Source of the DNA: DATAVK01 sp036267755
GTDB lineage: Bacteria > Actinomycetota > Actinomycetes > JAFAQI01
Reading direction: 5' to 3'
Length of the DNA: 6,906 nt
NCBI GenBank assembly: GCA_036267755.1
Contig: DATAVK010000142.1
Location: forward strand, 1-6,906
Under the pieces are notes generated by a model. It saw nothing but the letters and a program-made list of their open reading frames with translations. It searched no databases and was not told the DNA's origin. The position numbers and the translations under genes are program-made. This document shows, piece by piece, positions 5,407 to 6,906 of the stretch (its first letter is position 1; every line of letters begins with the position of its first letter).

Positions 5407-6590
5407 CCCCGCGCGAGACCGCCGTGGTGGTCGGCGCATCGCTGGGCGGCCTCAGCGCCGTGCGCGCATTGCGCGAACAGGGGTACGACGGCCGGCTGGT
5501 GCTCATCGGCGAGGAGCCTCACCTGCCCTACGACCGGCCGCCGCTGTCCAAAGGCTTCCTGCTCGGGACCGTGAGCCGCGAAAAGCTCGTCCTCGCCGAC
5601 GACGCCGAGCTCGACACCTTGGCCGTGGAGCGACGGTTCGGCGAGGTCGCGACCGGGCTGCGTGCTGCCGACCGCGCCGTCCTCGTCGGTGATGAGGAGA
5701 TCGTCGCCGACCACGTCGTCCTCGCCACCGGGTCGAGGCCGCGGGCACTGCGCGGCGCCGCACCGCTCCCGGGAGTCCACCTGCTCCGGACAATCGAGGA
5801 CGCCCTCGCGCTGCGCGACGTGCTGGTCCCCGGCGTCCGGCTGGTCATCGTCGGTGCCGGCTTCATCGGGTCCGAGGTGGCCGGCGCGGCGCGCACCCTG
5901 GGCGCGGACGTCACCGTCGTGGAGATGCTCGACGTGCCGCTCTCCCTCGCCCTGGGCGAGGACATGGGCGCGGTCTGCGCCGCCCTGCATGCCGCGAACG
6001 GCGTCACGCTGCGCACCGGCGTCGGCGTCACCGCCTTGCTCGGCCACGACCGAGTAACCGGCGTCGAGCTCAGCGACGGTTCCGTGCTCGACGCCGATCT
6101 GGTCCTGGTCAGCGTCGGAGCGGCGCCGGTGACGGAGTGGCTCGAGGGCAGCGGGCTCGAGCTCGACAACGGCGTCGTCACGGACGCCCACGGCCTGACC
6201 TCGGTGCCCCACGTCGCCGCTGTCGGTGACGTCGCGCGACCCGCCGGGCCCTGGACCGCGGCGCCGCACCGGGTCGAGCACTGGACCAATGCCCTGGAGA
6301 ACCCGGCCCGCACGATCACGGCGCTGCTCGGCGGCGACGTCGACGCGCTCGCGCATCCACGCGCGCCGTACTTCTGGTCCGACCAGTACGGCGTGATGAT
6401 CCAGTTCGCCGGGCACCGCGAGCCGGGCGACCCGGTGCGCATCGTGGAGGGTGACCCGGACTCGGGGAGCTTCGTCGCGGTGTACGACCACGGCGACCAG
6501 GTCAGCGCTGTCATCGCAATGAACGCGGGCCGCTCCTTCAACAAGCTGCGCCGACAGCTCCTGCCGCGCCACGGCGAGGTGCCGGCATGA
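5403..6590 (+). CDS. NADH:ferredoxin reductase, FAD-dependent (BphA4/putidaredoxin-reductase type)
   Basis: A 395-residue flavoprotein of normal length for the family. Domain order: FAD-binding Rossmann motif VVVGASLGGLSAVRALRE (8-25), the conserved PYDRPPLSK (42-50), LATGSRPR (107-114), a second Rossmann motif VIVGAGFIGSEVA (148-160) for the nicotinamide cofactor, and the second FAD contact AAVGDVA. It ends with HRVEHWTNALENP and the reductase C-terminal domain (YFWSDQYGVMIQFAGH). The acidic residue ending the second cofactor strand (E175 in VTVVE) suggests NADH rather than NADPH; this is an inference. It takes electrons from NADH through FAD to the Rieske ferredoxin encoded immediately upstream. 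Start ATG 5403 overlaps the ferredoxin stop, and its own stop overlaps the next start, both as ATGA. The antisense strand is also open over much of this gene, an effect of GC-rich codon use. Confidence 0.93.
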   Translation: MTPRETAVVVGASLGGLSAVRALREQGYDGRLVLIGEEPHLPYDRPPLSKGFLLGTVSREKLVLADDAELDTLAVERRFGEVATGLRAADRAVLVGDEEIVADHVVLATGSRPRALRGAAPLPGVHLLRTIEDALALRDVLVPGVRLVIVGAGFIGSEVAGAARTLGADVTVVEMLDVPLSLALGEDMGAVCAALHAANGVTLRTGVGVTALLGHDRVTGVELSDGSVLDADLVLVSVGAAPVTEWLEGSGLELDNGVVTDAHGLTSVPHVAAVGDVARPAGPWTAAPHRVEHWTNALENPARTITALLGGDVDALAHPRAPYFWSDQYGVMIQFAGHREPGDPVRIVEGDPDSGSFVAVYDHGDQVSAVIAMNAGRSFNKLRRQLLPRHGEVPA

Positions 6591-6906
6591 CCGCGTCGGA
6601 CGAGGAGATCCGGGCCGAGCTCGACCGACGCCGCGACGAGCTGATCGCGCAGATCACCCGGCTGAACCTCCCGCGCGAAGAGGGGATGGCGGCGATCGGT
6701 TTCGGCAAGCGGGCGGGCGACTTCACCGCGATCGCGACCGAGCAGGAGGAGCGCGCGGTCACCGCCGAGAAGCTGGACCTCCAGCTCAGCGTCGTGAACC
6801 GCGCGATCGCGAAGCTGGCCGAGGGCAGCTACGGCAGCTGCGACGACTGCGGCAAGCCGATCGGGGACGCGCGGCTCGAGGCGCTGCCCACCGCCGTACG
6901 GTGCCT
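6587..6906 (+). CDS. TraR/DksA-type C4 zinc-finger protein (3' end outside window)
   Basis: The first 106 residues are visible and the frame runs off the right edge. Residues about 4-27 and 52-80 are charged helices suited to an antiparallel coiled coil. The zinc-finger half follows: YGSCDDCGKPIGDARLEALPTAVRC (82-106), with C85, C88 and C106 visible and the fourth ligand expected just beyond. DksA-family proteins bind the RNA polymerase secondary channel and alter promoter choice, but the DxxDxA tip motif of true DksA is not obvious here, so the mode of action is open. The start is ATG 6587, overlapping the reductase stop in an ATGA, with GGCGAGG (6573-6579) 7 bases upstream as ribosome binding site. 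Coupling to an electron-transfer operon suggests co-expression; whether it regulates this pathway is not shown. Confidence 0.88.
   Translation, partial: MTASDEEIRAELDRRRDELIAQITRLNLPREEGMAAIGFGKRAGDFTAIATEQEERAVTAEKLDLQLSVVNRAIAKLAEGSYGSCDDCGKPIGDARLEALPTAVRC

Noticed and set aside
4990..5439. N-terminal extension of the aldehyde dehydrogenase frame
   Set aside because: The extension lies antisense to the Rieske ferredoxin gene and is not part of the family; the conserved N-terminus begins at GTG 4989.
5343..6572. Long minus-strand open frame antisense to the ferredoxin reductase
   Set aside because: Low-complexity His/Asp/Arg-rich product with no motifs, against an intact reductase on the plus strand with two Rossmann motifs.

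Overview
The window is high-GC, densely packed DNA with GTG as well as ATG starts, ATGA stop/start overlaps and apparently leaderless genes. Together with the protein families present, this points to an actinobacterium. The genus cannot be fixed from the sequence alone. There are no RNA genes, CRISPR arrays, insertion sequences or phage genes. Seven protein genes fill almost everything, and no gene-free stretch exceeds about 100 bases.

Left part (1-2608): a phytanoyl-CoA-dioxygenase-like gene (31-654, +) appears to have lost an internal block of about 50 residues. It converges, 4 bases apart, on a 12-helix MFS exporter gene (659-1900, -). The exporter is divergent from an ArsR-type winged-helix regulator gene (1955-2608, +). 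Their 54-base spacer is AT-rich. It carries two opposed, overlapping promoters that both place transcription starts at or next to the start codons, and a perfect 10-base inverted repeat that covers parts of both. This looks like a self-contained, autoregulated efflux switch.

Middle part (2609-4989): the regulator gene converges on a two-gene minus-strand unit. That unit is a GbsA/BetB-type aldehyde dehydrogenase (3520-4989) followed 15 bases later by an alpha/beta-hydrolase (2659-3504). A strong imperfect hairpin (2640-2683), with the hydrolase stop codon in its loop, probably ends transcription from both sides.

Right part (4990-6906): divergent from the aldehyde dehydrogenase is a tightly coupled plus-strand operon. 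It encodes a Rieske [2Fe-2S] ferredoxin (5086-5406), an FAD/NAD(H) ferredoxin reductase (5403-6590) and a TraR/DksA-type zinc-finger protein (6587 to beyond the window), with ATGA overlaps at both junctions. The first two make a complete electron-transfer chain from NADH to an oxygenase, but no oxygenase is visible here. The 96-base divergent spacer holds repeated GTTG/CAAC elements that may be an operator. A reasonable inference is an oxidative catabolic module: an oxygenase encoded elsewhere is fed by the ferredoxin chain, an aldehyde product is oxidised by the dehydrogenase, and an ester or lactone is cleaved by the hydrolase. The substrate cannot be named from the sequence.
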